A stretch of 64,000 nt of DNA from JABCPE02 sp963520375 (GCA_963520375.1 CAUQQF010000003.1:78787-142786); one strand, 5' to 3'; shown: positions 49,225 through 57,664, numbered from the stretch's first letter. Program-made: numbers and translations. The notes: a model not told the origin generated them from the letters alone.

Positions 49225-50943
49225 TTAGAACATGAAGTATAATTGTCCCATTGGAAGTTTGCTAGCTGGCTCACATACACATGGTTTACCATCTACTTTT
49301 ACTTCGTGAGTTTGAGGATTTACCTCAATCTTAGGCATTGCATCGTTGTGGATCATATCAGATTTTCCGATAAATCTACATCCGATTACTGGTAATAATT
49401 TTTTACCTAATCCGTAAGATTGTACAATCTCTTTCTCTAAAGATACTTTAGATACGAAGAATGCTGAAGTTTCAGTATTTGCTTTTCCATAGCTTCCGAA
49501 CATTGGTCTCCAGAATACTGGTTGTGGAGTTGGGATAGATGCGTTTGGATCTCCCATTTTAGAGTAAGATACCATACCTCCTTTGATGATCATTTCTGGC
49601 TTAGCACCAAACATGTCTGGTCTCCACATTACTAAGTCTGCCATCTTACCAACTTCGATTGATCCGATGTATCTTTGGATACCATGTGCAATAGCTGGGT
49701 TGATAGTTACTTTAGAAATATATCTCTTAATTCTGAAGTTATCATTTCCTGTTCCTTCATCCTCTGGCAATGGTCCGAATTGCTTCTTCATCTTGTCAGC
49801 TGTTTGGAATGTTCTTGTGATTACTTCTCCTGGTCTACCCATCGCTTGAGAGTCAGATGACATGATTGAGAATACTCCCATATCATGAAGGATATCTTCT
49901 GCAGCGATAGTTTCTCTTCTAATTCTAGAGTCTGCGAAAGATACATCCTCTTTTACATTTTTATCCAAGTGGTGGCACACCATCAACATATCTAAGTGCT
50001 CATCAATTGTGTTAACTGTGAATGGCTTAGTTGGGTTTGTTGACGCTGGCAATACATTCGGATATGATGCTACTGTGATGATGTCTGGCGCGTGTCCACC
50101 TCCTGCTCCCTCTGTGTGGAATGTGTGGATAGTTCTACCATTGATAGCTCTCATTGTATCTTCTACGAATCCTCCTTCGTTCAATGTATCGGTGTGGATA
50201 GTAGCTTGTACATCTAATTGATCACAAACAGTCAAACAAGAGTCAATAGCAGATGGTGTAGATCCCCAGTCTTCGTGTAATTTAAGACCTAGAGCACCAG
50301 CTTCGATTTGTTCTACAAGAGCTTCCTCAGAAGAAGAGTTACCTTTACCGAACAATCCAAAGTTCATTGGTAGGCTGTCTAAACCTTCGAACATTTTTCT
50401 TAGGTTCCAAGCACCTGGAGCAATAGTTGTAGCTAATGTTCCGTGGTTAGGTCCTGTACCACCTCCGATGAATGTAGTAATACCTCCAGCTAATGCAGTT
50501 TCTACTTGTTGTGGACAGATAAAGTGAATGTGTGTATCGATACCTCCAGCTGTAAAGATGTGTCCTTCACCTCCTAACGCTTCTGTAGATGCTCCGATAA
50601 CCATTCCTGATGTTACTCCATCCATTGTATTTGGGTTACCTGCTTTACCAATACCAGCGATTTTTCCGTCTTTGATACCGATATCTGCTTTTACGATTCC
50701 CCAATAATCGATAATTGTTGCGTTAGTAATTACTAAGTCTAGAACTCCCTCATCTCTAAGGTGAGTAGCTGACTGAGCCATACCATCTCTCAAAGTTTTT
50801 CCTCCGCCGAATTTGTTTTCTTCTCCGTATACTGTGAAGTCTCTTTCGATTTCTGCAAACAATTCTGTATCTGCTAGTCTAATTTTGTCCCCAACTGTTG
50901 GTCCATACATTGAGGCATATTTTTGTCTATCTAATTTAGCCAT
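49225..50943 (-). CDS. ureC: Urease subunit alpha, first (operon) copy
   Basis: A complete 572-aa catalytic subunit in the normal ureA-ureB-ureC order, 25 bp after ureB. Di-nickel ligands His138, His140, Lys221, His223, His250, His276, Asp364 and flap residues Cys323-His324 are all present. In the N-terminal half it reads TAGGIDTHIH, LADTEL and LDSLP, closer to classical UreC than the second copy; at the C-terminus it reads IGCRFIGKSDM, which departs from classical KGCRTVxKADM. With UreA and UreB it forms the (ABC)3-type enzyme. Confidence 0.98.
   Translation of the reverse strand: MAKLDRQKYASMYGPTVGDKIRLADTELFAEIERDFTVYGEENKFGGGKTLRDGMAQSATHLRDEGVLDLVITNATIIDYWGIVKADIGIKDGKIAGIGKAGNPNTMDGVTSGMVIGASTEALGGEGHIFTAGGIDTHIHFICPQQVETALAGGITTFIGGGTGPNHGTLATTIAPGAWNLRKMFEGLDSLPMNFGLFGKGNSSSEEALVEQIEAGALGLKLHEDWGSTPSAIDSCLTVCDQLDVQATIHTDTLNEGGFVEDTMRAINGRTIHTFHTEGAGGGHAPDIITVASYPNVLPASTNPTKPFTVNTIDEHLDMLMVCHHLDKNVKEDVSFADSRIRRETIAAEDILHDMGVFSIMSSDSQAMGRPGEVITRTFQTADKMKKQFGPLPEDEGTGNDNFRIKRYISKVTINPAIAHGIQRYIGSIEVGKMADLVMWRPDMFGAKPEMIIKGGMVSYSKMGDPNASIPTPQPVFWRPMFGSYGKANTETSAFFVSKVSLEKEIVQSYGLGKKLLPVIGCRFIGKSDMIHNDAMPKIEVNPQTHEVKVDGKPCVCEPASKLPMGQLYFMF
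49490..49989. repeat. 500-bp identical tract shared by the two ureC genes (copy in first ureC)
   Basis: Partner of 47548-48047. The tract encodes roughly residues 319-485, including the flap His and Asp364. The region 5' of it in both genes also has a second shorter identical stretch (about 200 bp near residues 52-116). Confidence 0.85.
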
Positions 50944-50968
50944 GATTTTAAATTTTAATCGTTAATAA

Positions 50969-51319
50969 TTATTTTTTTAGTGAATTAAGAGCCTCTCTGT
51001 TTCTTTCTAAGTGTCTAAGGCTAAATCCTCTTACTGATCTAGCTCCACCGTAAGGAATCAACTCTACTTCTTTAGATTCACCTGGTTCAAATCTTTGTGC
51101 AAGACCTGCAGGAACATTCAATCTATGACCTTCAGCTGCTTTTCTGTCAAACTCAAGAGCAGAGTTAGTTTCAGCGAAGTGGAAGTGAGATCCAACTTGG
51201 ATTGGTCTATCTCCTTTGTTAGTAACTTTAAGTTTAAGAACTTTTTTACCAGCGTTGTATTCGATGTCACCAGAAGCTAAGATGTATTCTCCTGGAACTA
51301 CATATTTATTATTACTCAT
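50969..51319 (-). CDS. ureB: Urease subunit beta
   Basis: A 116-aa structural subunit: VPGEYILASGDIEYNAG at the start, then the hallmark IQVGSHFHFAETN and AGLAQRFEPGE, VELIPYGG. Separate ureA and ureB place this with Klebsiella-type three-subunit ureases, not the fused Helicobacter type. It lies 26 bp after ureA. Confidence 0.98.
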   Translation of the reverse strand: MSNNKYVVPGEYILASGDIEYNAGKKVLKLKVTNKGDRPIQVGSHFHFAETNSALEFDRKAAEGHRLNVPAGLAQRFEPGESKEVELIPYGGARSVRGFSLRHLERNREALNSLKK

Positions 51320-51345
51320 AACTTTAATTTTTTTTGAAGTTTAAA

Positions 51346-51648
51346 TTAGTGGATTGGGTGGTGTACTGTTACCAATTTTGTTCCGTCAGGGAAAGTTGCT
51401 TCGATTTGCACATCGTGGATCATTTCAGCAACTCCATCCATTACATCTTGACGACTCAAGTATGTAGTTCCTTCTTGCATTAATTGAGCTACAGATTTTC
51501 CTTCTCTTGCACCTTCAATTAATTTGTGAGCGATATACGCTACTGTTTCAGGGTGATTAAGTTTCAACCCTCTGTTTTTTCTGTCTTCAGCTACTTTACC
51601 AGCTAGATAAAGCATTAGCTTCTCAGTTTCTCTAGGTACTAAATGCAT
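51346..51648 (-). CDS. ureA: Urease subunit gamma
   Basis: A 100-aa structural subunit: MHLVPRETEKLMLYLAGKVAEDRK, LNHPETVAYIAHKLIEGAREG, VAEMIHDVQIEATFPDGTKLVTVHHPI. Standard length for UreA. A short stem (CAAAAC/GTTTTG at 51691-51706) lies in the 75-bp gap after the urea transporter and might modulate relative expression. Confidence 0.98.
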   Translation of the reverse strand: MHLVPRETEKLMLYLAGKVAEDRKNRGLKLNHPETVAYIAHKLIEGAREGKSVAQLMQEGTTYLSRQDVMDGVAEMIHDVQIEATFPDGTKLVTVHHPIH

Positions 51649-51723
51649 AATTAAAAATTTAAAATGTTAATATTAAGTTATTATTATATATCAAAACACA
51701 TGTTTTGAATATTTTCTTTTTTA

Positions 51724-52650
51724 TTAAGGATTTAATGATTTTACTAATTCCTCAGTATTTGGGTTTGATTTGTTCACTGCTTTTTGAACAGCTTCCATGA
51801 TCCAAGTTGCTACAATGAAACCAATAGTGTAAGTTGCCATAAACTGACTAACTCCGTAGTGGATTAACACTGCTAAAAGGATTCCAACAACGATGTAAAC
51901 AAAGTCTGCTCTTGAAACTCCTGATTTTGTCACGAACGCACATGCTACCAAGATTGGAGAGAATGAGTAGATACCATTTGCTAATACATTAGCATCTATT
52001 CCAAGCACATAGTGAGCGAATAATCCTCCCAATGTTGCAGCTGCTGTTCCCCACATTGCTACAGAAGGTGAGCTGATTGCCAATCCTAAGAAGATAAATA
52101 CCCCTGTAAGGAAATTAGCACCAAAGTTTACTTCTGCCCAACCGTAGAATGGAGTTGTAATAGCATCTACTGTTCCTGTGTAATCAGGTAATGCTGGTGT
52201 TGTTTGTTCTAATCCTAAAACATTGTATTTAGCGAATGCCCAGCAAAGAACCCAACATGTTACTACGAATGGGAATGTAAATGCAGTCCATCCTTTAGTT
52301 ACGAAAACATGCATAATTACTGTTGCTATCACTGCTGCTACTGCTCCAAGAACCCAAAGGATTGGATTTGCACCATTTAATGTTGCATGAGCATCGTTAG
52401 TTGCAAATGTGAACATTACACACATGTAAGCCAAACTTGCATTGAATCCATAAAGACCAAACTCTATGTCTCCATCTTTAGCCTTTAATGCTTTTGCTGT
52501 AAGGACTCCTATCAAAGATCCCAAGAAGCAAGTTACACCTAATGTCCAGTGGCTAAAAAACATACCGATTGTAATTAGCAATCCAGACCAACCATTATCT
52601 TGTAGGAAGATTTGTCCTATCCCAACAAGCGTTGTTTTAATCAATTTCAT
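51724..52650 (-). CDS. Urea transporter (UT family)
   Basis: A 308-aa inner-membrane channel of about ten helices in two homologous halves. The paired motifs FGLYGFNASLAYMC (first half) and NGIYSFSPILVACAF (second half) are those of UT-family urea channels. Known members let urea enter down its gradient to feed cytoplasmic urease. Its place between hypB and ureA in one direction fits this. It is not the acid-gated UreI of Helicobacter nor the UrtABCDE ABC system. Confidence 0.92.
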   Translation of the reverse strand: MKLIKTTLVGIGQIFLQDNGWSGLLITIGMFFSHWTLGVTCFLGSLIGVLTAKALKAKDGDIEFGLYGFNASLAYMCVMFTFATNDAHATLNGANPILWVLGAVAAVIATVIMHVFVTKGWTAFTFPFVVTCWVLCWAFAKYNVLGLEQTTPALPDYTGTVDAITTPFYGWAEVNFGANFLTGVFIFLGLAISSPSVAMWGTAAATLGGLFAHYVLGIDANVLANGIYSFSPILVACAFVTKSGVSRADFVYIVVGILLAVLIHYGVSQFMATYTIGFIVATWIMEAVQKAVNKSNPNTEELVKSLNP

Positions 52651-52704
52651 AATTTTCTGTTTTAATTGTTATAATTTAGAATCTGTTATTTATTTTCGTT
52701 TCTG

Positions 52705-53412
52705 TTATTTCTTAGCTTCTTTCTTCTCTTTGATTTTTGCTAGAATCCAATTTACCCAATTCTCCATGCCAACATCTGTAAGAGTTGAGATTTCCATTAC
52801 CTCAATATCTGGGTTCACGCTTCTTGCATCTTTTGTTACTGCATCCACTGAGAACGGAAGATATGGAAGTAAATCTGTTTTGGAAACAAGCATCAACTCA
52901 CTTGTTAAGAACATTTTAGGATATTTACTTGGTTTATCGTCTCCTTCTGTTACAGCTATCAATGTTACTCTGTAATCCTCACCTAAGTCAAAAGAAGATG
53001 GACACATTAGGTTTCCTACATTTTCAATGAACAATACATCTGTGTTACTAAGATCCATATGGTCTATCGCCTGTAAGATCATCTGTGCTTCTATGTGACA
53101 CATTCCTCCTGTCACTATCTGAAGAGCATCTATTCCCACATCCTTCATTCTTTGTGCATCTCTATCTGTTTCTGGGTCTCCCACTAATACAGACATTTTT
53201 GCTTTTCCTTTTAGTAACTCTCCTGTCTTCTGCATTAGAGTAGTTTTTCCACTCCCTGGTGAAGAACAAACATTAATTACTAATATATCTTTTAATTTTT
53301 CACGAATTGTTCCCGCAACAAAATCGTTTGCTTTCAACAAGTTAAGTGACACATGTTCTGTATCTATACTTCCTGCTGTAAGTCTTGATGATTTTGGTTT
53401 AACTTCACTCAT
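52705..53412 (-). CDS. hypB: Nickel-incorporation GTPase HypB
   Basis: A 235-aa SIMIBI GTPase. P-loop SSPGSGKTTLMQ (52-63); GDPETDRDAQRM; the nickel/zinc site GGMCHIEAQMIL (Cys-His); FIENVGNLMCP; SKTDLLPYL for guanine recognition. The N-terminus is short, without a CxxCGC motif or His-rich stretch. HypB loads nickel into hydrogenase and, in Helicobacter pylori, is also needed for urease activity. No hydrogenase or hypCDEF gene is in the window, so a urease role is the best inference. It overlaps hypA by 8 bp. Confidence 0.94.
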   Translation of the reverse strand: MSEVKPKSSRLTAGSIDTEHVSLNLLKANDFVAGTIREKLKDILVINVCSSPGSGKTTLMQKTGELLKGKAKMSVLVGDPETDRDAQRMKDVGIDALQIVTGGMCHIEAQMILQAIDHMDLSNTDVLFIENVGNLMCPSSFDLGEDYRVTLIAVTEGDDKPSKYPKMFLTSELMLVSKTDLLPYLPFSVDAVTKDARSVNPDIEVMEISTLTDVGMENWVNWILAKIKEKKEAKK

Positions 53413-53755
53413 TTTTCCTAAAATTTATTTCATTAATATATAACTCCTCGCCTTGTATTATGTTTCTTGTAGGATGCCCACAATTACCACATACAAATTT
53501 ATTCTGTTTTACTTCTGTGACTTCTCCACATTCTTCACATTTTATCAGCACAGGAAGTACATCTACTACCAACTCTGTATGATAAAACTCTGGACACTCC
53601 ATCACATAGGCTTTATAAGCATTCTGGATAAGGATAGGCTGTACATTACTCAGTAACCCCACCTTTAAATGAACACTTGAAACATCTTCATATTTTTCTG
53701 GAAATTCCTCTTGTATTCTGTCAAAAATATTTTTGACTAAATAAATCTCATGCAT
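53405..53755 (-). CDS. hypA: Nickel metallochaperone HypA
   Basis: A 116-aa protein with the MHE N-terminus (His2 is the nickel ligand in HypA) and a zinc site of two CxxC pairs (KCEECGE and VCGNCGH). Length is typical. It hands nickel to HypB or, in Helicobacter, to UreE. It is translated just ahead of hypB, with an 8-nt overlap, and lies 52 bp after the unknown leader gene of the operon. Confidence 0.94.
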   Translation of the reverse strand: MHEIYLVKNIFDRIQEEFPEKYEDVSSVHLKVGLLSNVQPILIQNAYKAYVMECPEFYHTELVVDVLPVLIKCEECGEVTEVKQNKFVCGNCGHPTRNIIQGEELYINEINFRKNE

Positions 53756-53807
53756 TTTACAAATCTTTTCTTCTCTAAACTCCTTTCAAGATATATCCTA
53801 AAAGAAT

Positions 53808-54155
53808 CTAGCAGTCTATCTTCAAAGACCGGTAAAGTAAGAATAATTGAGGTTTAGAATATTCAGCAGATTGAGAATTATAGGATATATGCTGACTATT
53901 TATAGCGTTTAGAATTCTGTTATTATTATTTTCAAATATTTTATCTGCCCCATCATCATCAAAGTATTTAACTTTTAGCACTCCTTTTTCAGAGTCATCC
54001 CCACCTGTAATATCAACTAAGGATATTTTTTTAGTCCCCACAGCGTTTCTACCTTTTGTGGTAGAACCATTTTTCAAAAGCAACTGTAATGAACTTGTCA
54101 CGATCATTACAACCAACATTTGAAATACTACTTTATGAATTCTTGTTCTTTTCAT
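53808..54155 (-). CDS. Unknown small anchored or secreted protein leading the hyp-ure operon
   Basis: A 115-aa protein with a basic start and hydrophobic helix (residues 8-27, VVFQMLVVMIVTSSLQLLL), so membrane-anchored or exported. The rest is polar, with acidic clusters (TGGDDSEKG, YFDDDGADK) and an Asn run (ENNNNR). There is no lipobox and the single Cys is the last residue. I recognise no family. It is the first gene after the consensus promoter at 54190-54219, 52 bp ahead of hypA, so it should be co-expressed with urease. A metal-related or envelope role is a guess. Confidence 0.6.
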   Translation of the reverse strand: MKRTRIHKVVFQMLVVMIVTSSLQLLLKNGSTTKGRNAVGTKKISLVDITGGDDSEKGVLKVKYFDDDGADKIFENNNNRILNAINSQHISYNSQSAEYSKPQLFLLYRSLKIDC

Positions 54156-54189
54156 TTGGACTAAACTTTCTTATCCTTTTTTGATGTAA

Positions 54190-54219
54190 CAAATGTAGAG
54201 ATTATTTATGACATTACAA
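54190..54219 (-). promoter_or_regulatory. Promoter of the hypAB-urea transporter-ureABC operon
   Basis: Minus strand: TTG (54217-54219), a 19-bp spacer, TACATTTG (54190-54197). Both elements match the Bacteroidetes consensus. It is the only full match upstream of the urease genes, and the leader to the first gene is about 28 nt. Confidence 0.7.
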
Positions 54220-54313
54220 TATTTTTTCCATTTTTTAGTTTATGATATTTAACATATTTTTTAATTCTTTATAAAAAGCCGTTTTTTCGCAAAATAATAT
54301 TATTAAATAAAAA

Positions 54314-54338
54314 AAAATAACACATTTTGTGTTATTTT
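54314..54338 (-). terminator. Terminator of guaB
   Basis: AAAATAACACA (54314-54324) and TGTGTTATTTT (54328-54338), an 11-bp stem with a 3-nt loop. On the minus strand it continues into a long T run. It separates guaB from the urease promoter. Confidence 0.82.
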
Positions 54339-54418
54339 AAAATTTAGTGTCACAGAATAATGCTTTTTCGACCTTCTTTTTTAACCATTTTTTAACAAAA
54401 TATAGGGTTTTTGGCTAT

Positions 54419-55879
54419 TTATAGGGAATAATTTGGTGCTTCTTGTGTAATAATCACATCGTGAGGATGAGATTCTTTAAGCCCAGAACCTGTAATTCTT
54501 ACCATTTTAGAATCCTGCTGTAGTGTTACAATATCCTTCGCGCCGCAATAGCCCATCCCTGCTCTCAGTCCTCCTGTAAGCTGGAAGATAACATCCTCTA
54601 ACTTTCCTTTGTACGGAACTCTTCCTTCTATTCCTTCTGGAACGAATTTTTTTGCTTCAGACTGGAAATATCTTTCTTTACCTCCTCTCTTCATTGCAGA
54701 AAGCGAACCCATTCCTTGATAAGATTTAAACTTTCTTCCTTGGAAAATGATTTCTTCCCCAGGTGACTCATCCGTTCCCGCTAGTAGAGAACCGAGCATC
54801 ACAGCTCCTGCGCCGCTCGCGATAGCCTTCACTATATCCCCTGAAAGTTTGATACCTCCATCAGCAATGATCGCTACATTATGCTTTTTAGCAACCTCAT
54901 ATACATTATATATAGCAGACAACTGCGGAACTCCTACTCCTGCTACCACTCTCGTAGTACAGATAGAACCAGGTCCTACACCTACTTTTAGTACATTTGC
55001 TCCTGCTTTTATCAAATCTTCTGCTGCCTCAGCAGTTACGATATTCCCTCCAACAATATCCAAATCAGGGAAATTTTGTCTAATTTCTTTTATTTTATCC
55101 AAAACTCCTTTGGAGTGTCCGTGCGCAGAATCCACGGCGATAATATCCACGCCTGCTTCCACCAATGCAGAAACACGCTCAATGGTATCCACTCCGATTC
55201 CTACACCCGCACCCACTATCAGCCTTCCTGATTTATCTTTATTTGCATTTGGGTATTCTAGCTGATTGTCTATATCTTTAATGGTAATCAGACCTATAAG
55301 TTTGTTGGATTTATCTACGATAGGAAGTTTTTCTACTCTGTTTTTCAGCAGAATTTCTTTTGCTTTTTCTAAATTAACCTCTTCGTTAGAAACGATGAGA
55401 TTTTCTCTAGTCATAAGCTCTTCTACTTTCACAGAAAGGTTCTCTTGATATTTCACATCTCGGTTGGTAATTATTCCAATGAGCTTATGCTCTTCATCCA
55501 CTACTGGAAGTCCAGAAATTTTGAATTGAGCCATAAGAGCCTTTGCCTCTGCGAGAGTATGGTCTTTAGAAAGTGTGACAGGATTAGCTATCATCCCGTT
55601 TTCGGAGCGTTTTACTTGATTGACTTGAGAAGCCTGCTTCTCTATGGGCATATTTTTGTGAATGAACCCCAGTCCGCCGACTCTTGCAAGCGCAATCGCC
55701 ATATCCGCCTCTGTCACGGTATCCATTGCCGCAGAAACGATAGGAACATTTAGGGTTATTTTATCCGAAAGTCTGGATTTTAAAGAAACCTGATTAGGTA
55801 AAACTTCTGAATAAGAAGGAACAAGAAGCACATCATCGAAAGTGATTGCTGTCTCTACAATTTTATCATAAATAGACAT
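54419..55879 (-). CDS. guaB: Inosine-5'-monophosphate dehydrogenase
   Basis: A 486-aa enzyme oxidising IMP to XMP, the first step to GMP. The catalytic loop VGPGSICTTRVVAG carries the active Cys. A CBS pair (about 95-210) sits inside the barrel domain; GGIKLSGDIVKAIASGA and the flap GMGSLSAMKRG follow. Length is normal. Its start codon lies in the left arm of a 15-bp inverted repeat that spans the promoter (55877-55931). Confidence 0.98.
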   Translation of the reverse strand: MSIYDKIVETAITFDDVLLVPSYSEVLPNQVSLKSRLSDKITLNVPIVSAAMDTVTEADMAIALARVGGLGFIHKNMPIEKQASQVNQVKRSENGMIANPVTLSKDHTLAEAKALMAQFKISGLPVVDEEHKLIGIITNRDVKYQENLSVKVEELMTRENLIVSNEEVNLEKAKEILLKNRVEKLPIVDKSNKLIGLITIKDIDNQLEYPNANKDKSGRLIVGAGVGIGVDTIERVSALVEAGVDIIAVDSAHGHSKGVLDKIKEIRQNFPDLDIVGGNIVTAEAAEDLIKAGANVLKVGVGPGSICTTRVVAGVGVPQLSAIYNVYEVAKKHNVAIIADGGIKLSGDIVKAIASGAGAVMLGSLLAGTDESPGEEIIFQGRKFKSYQGMGSLSAMKRGGKERYFQSEAKKFVPEGIEGRVPYKGKLEDVIFQLTGGLRAGMGYCGAKDIVTLQQDSKMVRITGSGLKESHPHDVIITQEAPNYSL

Positions 55880-55931
55880 AGCACTTTCTTTGCAAAATTA
55901 AAAAAATTAATTTAAAAAAGAAAGTGCTATG
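55877..55931. promoter_or_regulatory. 15-bp inverted repeat spanning the guaB promoter and start codon
   Basis: CATAGCACTTTCTTT (55877-55891) and AAAGAAAGTGCTATG (55917-55931) are perfect inverted repeats 25 bp apart. The -7 box TAATTTTG (minus strand, 55893-55900) lies between them. The left arm contains the guaB ATG and the right arm covers the -33 region. No T run follows on the minus strand, so it is not a normal terminator. Confidence 0.6.
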
Positions 55932-55954
55932 AGTAACGAATTCAAAATCTAACT

Positions 55955-56389
55955 CTAATCGTCTATTCTAAGGAAATCTCCTTTTAGTGTAAACTCAAGG
56001 TCTAAATCGTTATCCAGTCCTACTTTTTGTTTATTCCATTCTTTCTCCCAGTGTACTATTTTATTTTGTGGGTAATATTTTCTCACATAAGCCTGAACTT
56101 TAGAAGGAACTACAGAAGAAGGAACGCCACTGTAACTTTTCACTTCTATGATATTTCCATTGCTGCTAAATTCAGCTTTTGTACCATCCTCAAAATGAAC
56201 ATCATAAATAATTTTACCATCTTCTCTATCTTTGGTCACAGAGGAAATCGCTTTCTTACCAAAATACTTTGTTACATTTCTCTGCACAACGGAAGGCATG
56301 TCTCTTTTTGAAATTGGCATATCATCCTGCGCAAAAAACAATCCTGTTGCAAACAGCGCGAACATCGCACCCAAAATTCTCTTTTTCAT
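55955..56389 (-). CDS. Secreted PepSY-like (DUF2874-type) protein
   Basis: A 144-aa protein with a signal peptide ending GLFFAQ. It has two PepSY-like repeats: KRDMPSVVQRNVTKYFGKKAISSVTKDREDGKIIYDVHFEDGT in outline (about 28-75), then VPSKVQAYVRKYYPQNKIVHWEKEW (about 95-125). Such small periplasmic proteins are frequent in Bacteroidetes; they may bind or inhibit partners, but no role is established. It lies upstream of guaB on the same strand but is probably a separate unit. Confidence 0.8.
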   Translation of the reverse strand: MKKRILGAMFALFATGLFFAQDDMPISKRDMPSVVQRNVTKYFGKKAISSVTKDREDGKIIYDVHFEDGTKAEFSSNGNIIEVKSYSGVPSSVVPSKVQAYVRKYYPQNKIVHWEKEWNKQKVGLDNDLDLEFTLKGDFLRIDD

Positions 56390-56458
56390 ATTTTTTTATT
56401 TTTTATGATTGATTATATAGCAAAAACAATACCTTTTAGCGTTTAAATTGATAAAAAT

Positions 56459-57619
56459 TTATTTGTCATTATATAAATGCGACAAAATACTCTTATCTTC
56501 ATCCGTGAAATCAACCTTTCTACGAGCCATTACTTTTTCTATGGTTTCAAATGCCTTATTCAGATTGTACTTTTCATCATCTTTCATACCACCCCAGCTA
56601 AAGCTATTGACTATATTCGGCGGAAATCCACTCTTGAAAATATTGGCAGCCACGCCCACTACCGTTCCTGTATTTAGCTGAGTGTTTATCGCTGTTTTAG
56701 AGTGGTCACCCATTATCAATCCACAAAACTGAAGCCCTGTATCTACGAATTTTTTCAATTGATAATTCCAAAGTTTCACATTGGCGTAATTGTTTTTCAA
56801 ATTAGAAGAATTGGTATCTGCTCCAAGATTACACCATTCACCAATAACAGAATTTCCCACAAAACCATCATGACCTTTATTAGAATAACCAAAGATAACG
56901 ATGTTATTTACCTCGCCGCCTACTTTTGAGTGAGGGCCAATGGTCGTCGCACCATAAACCTTGGCTCCGAGATTAAATTTAGAACCTTCACAAAGAGCAA
57001 TCGGCCCGCGAAGATGGCAGCCTTCCATGATTTCCGTATTCTTCCCTATGTATATTTTTCCCGTTTTGGTATTAAGTGTAGAATATTCCACCACTGCACC
57101 TTCTTCTATGAACAAATCTTCAGTTTTTCCCAAAAATCCATTTGTAGAAGAAAGCGGCTGCGAAGTTCTTCCTTTTGTGAGTAGTTCAAAATCAAAATCT
57201 ATCGCTTTATCATTGAAAGAAAATAAATCCGTAGGCTGTTTAAATAACAAAATTTCTCCTTCCACATCCATCATAGTTGTTATTTGATCCAAACTAAAAT
57301 TTCCCACATTGACCTTTGCTGCCAAAAGTTCATTTTCATAAACCAAAGCCTCACCAAGCTGAAGTCCCTTTATCTGCTCCAAAACTCTATCAGAAGGAAT
57401 ACAATTAGGCGTAATGAATAAACTTTCTTTTCCCTCTGGTCTAGCGAATTTCTGCTGAAGATAATCCTCCGTGATGTAGGAAATTTCATCCGTATTCAAA
57501 AGCTTTTTCCAGCGTTCAGAAAAAGTAAGAATTCCACATCGCATCTCCGCTACAGGTCTAGTGAAAGTCAGCGGAAGGAAATTTTCCCAATAATGGGCAT
57601 CAGAAAATACTAACTGCAT
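56459..57619 (-). CDS. GlmU-like sugar nucleotidyltransferase-family protein
   Basis: A 386-aa protein of a Bacteroidetes family annotated as GlmU-like or putative sugar nucleotidyltransferase. The N-terminal part (VFSDAHYWENFLPLTFTRPVAEMRCGILTF) replaces the usual GxGTRM pyrophosphorylase motif, so nucleotidyl transfer is doubtful. From about 190 there are left-handed beta-helix hexapeptide repeats (IGKNTEIMEGCHLRGPIAL, GATTIGPHSKVGGEVNN, NSVIGEWCNLGADTNSSNL), as in acyltransferases. It may act on an amino-sugar nucleotide; substrate unknown. Confidence 0.82.
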   Translation of the reverse strand: MQLVFSDAHYWENFLPLTFTRPVAEMRCGILTFSERWKKLLNTDEISYITEDYLQQKFARPEGKESLFITPNCIPSDRVLEQIKGLQLGEALVYENELLAAKVNVGNFSLDQITTMMDVEGEILLFKQPTDLFSFNDKAIDFDFELLTKGRTSQPLSSTNGFLGKTEDLFIEEGAVVEYSTLNTKTGKIYIGKNTEIMEGCHLRGPIALCEGSKFNLGAKVYGATTIGPHSKVGGEVNNIVIFGYSNKGHDGFVGNSVIGEWCNLGADTNSSNLKNNYANVKLWNYQLKKFVDTGLQFCGLIMGDHSKTAINTQLNTGTVVGVAANIFKSGFPPNIVNSFSWGGMKDDEKYNLNKAFETIEKVMARRKVDFTDEDKSILSHLYNDK

Positions 57620-57664
57620 ATTTTTTTATTTGTAACAAATTTAATTCTTTTCCTCTTCTAAACA

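Noticed and set aside
47548..49989. Matching antiparallel ORFs at 47641-47907 and 49583-49849 as a repeated plus-strand gene
   Set aside because: They are the same reverse-frame shadow of the two ureC genes and appear twice only because ureC does.
47283..50943. ureC duplication as a simple assembly error
   Set aside because: The copies differ at 29 residues and many silent sites outside the identical tract, and their flanks are unrelated, so a collapsed or duplicated contig end is unlikely; long-read confirmation would still be useful.
52705..53755. HypA/HypB as part of a hydrogenase locus
   Set aside because: No hydrogenase subunit or hypCDEF gene is in the window; all neighbours are urease genes.
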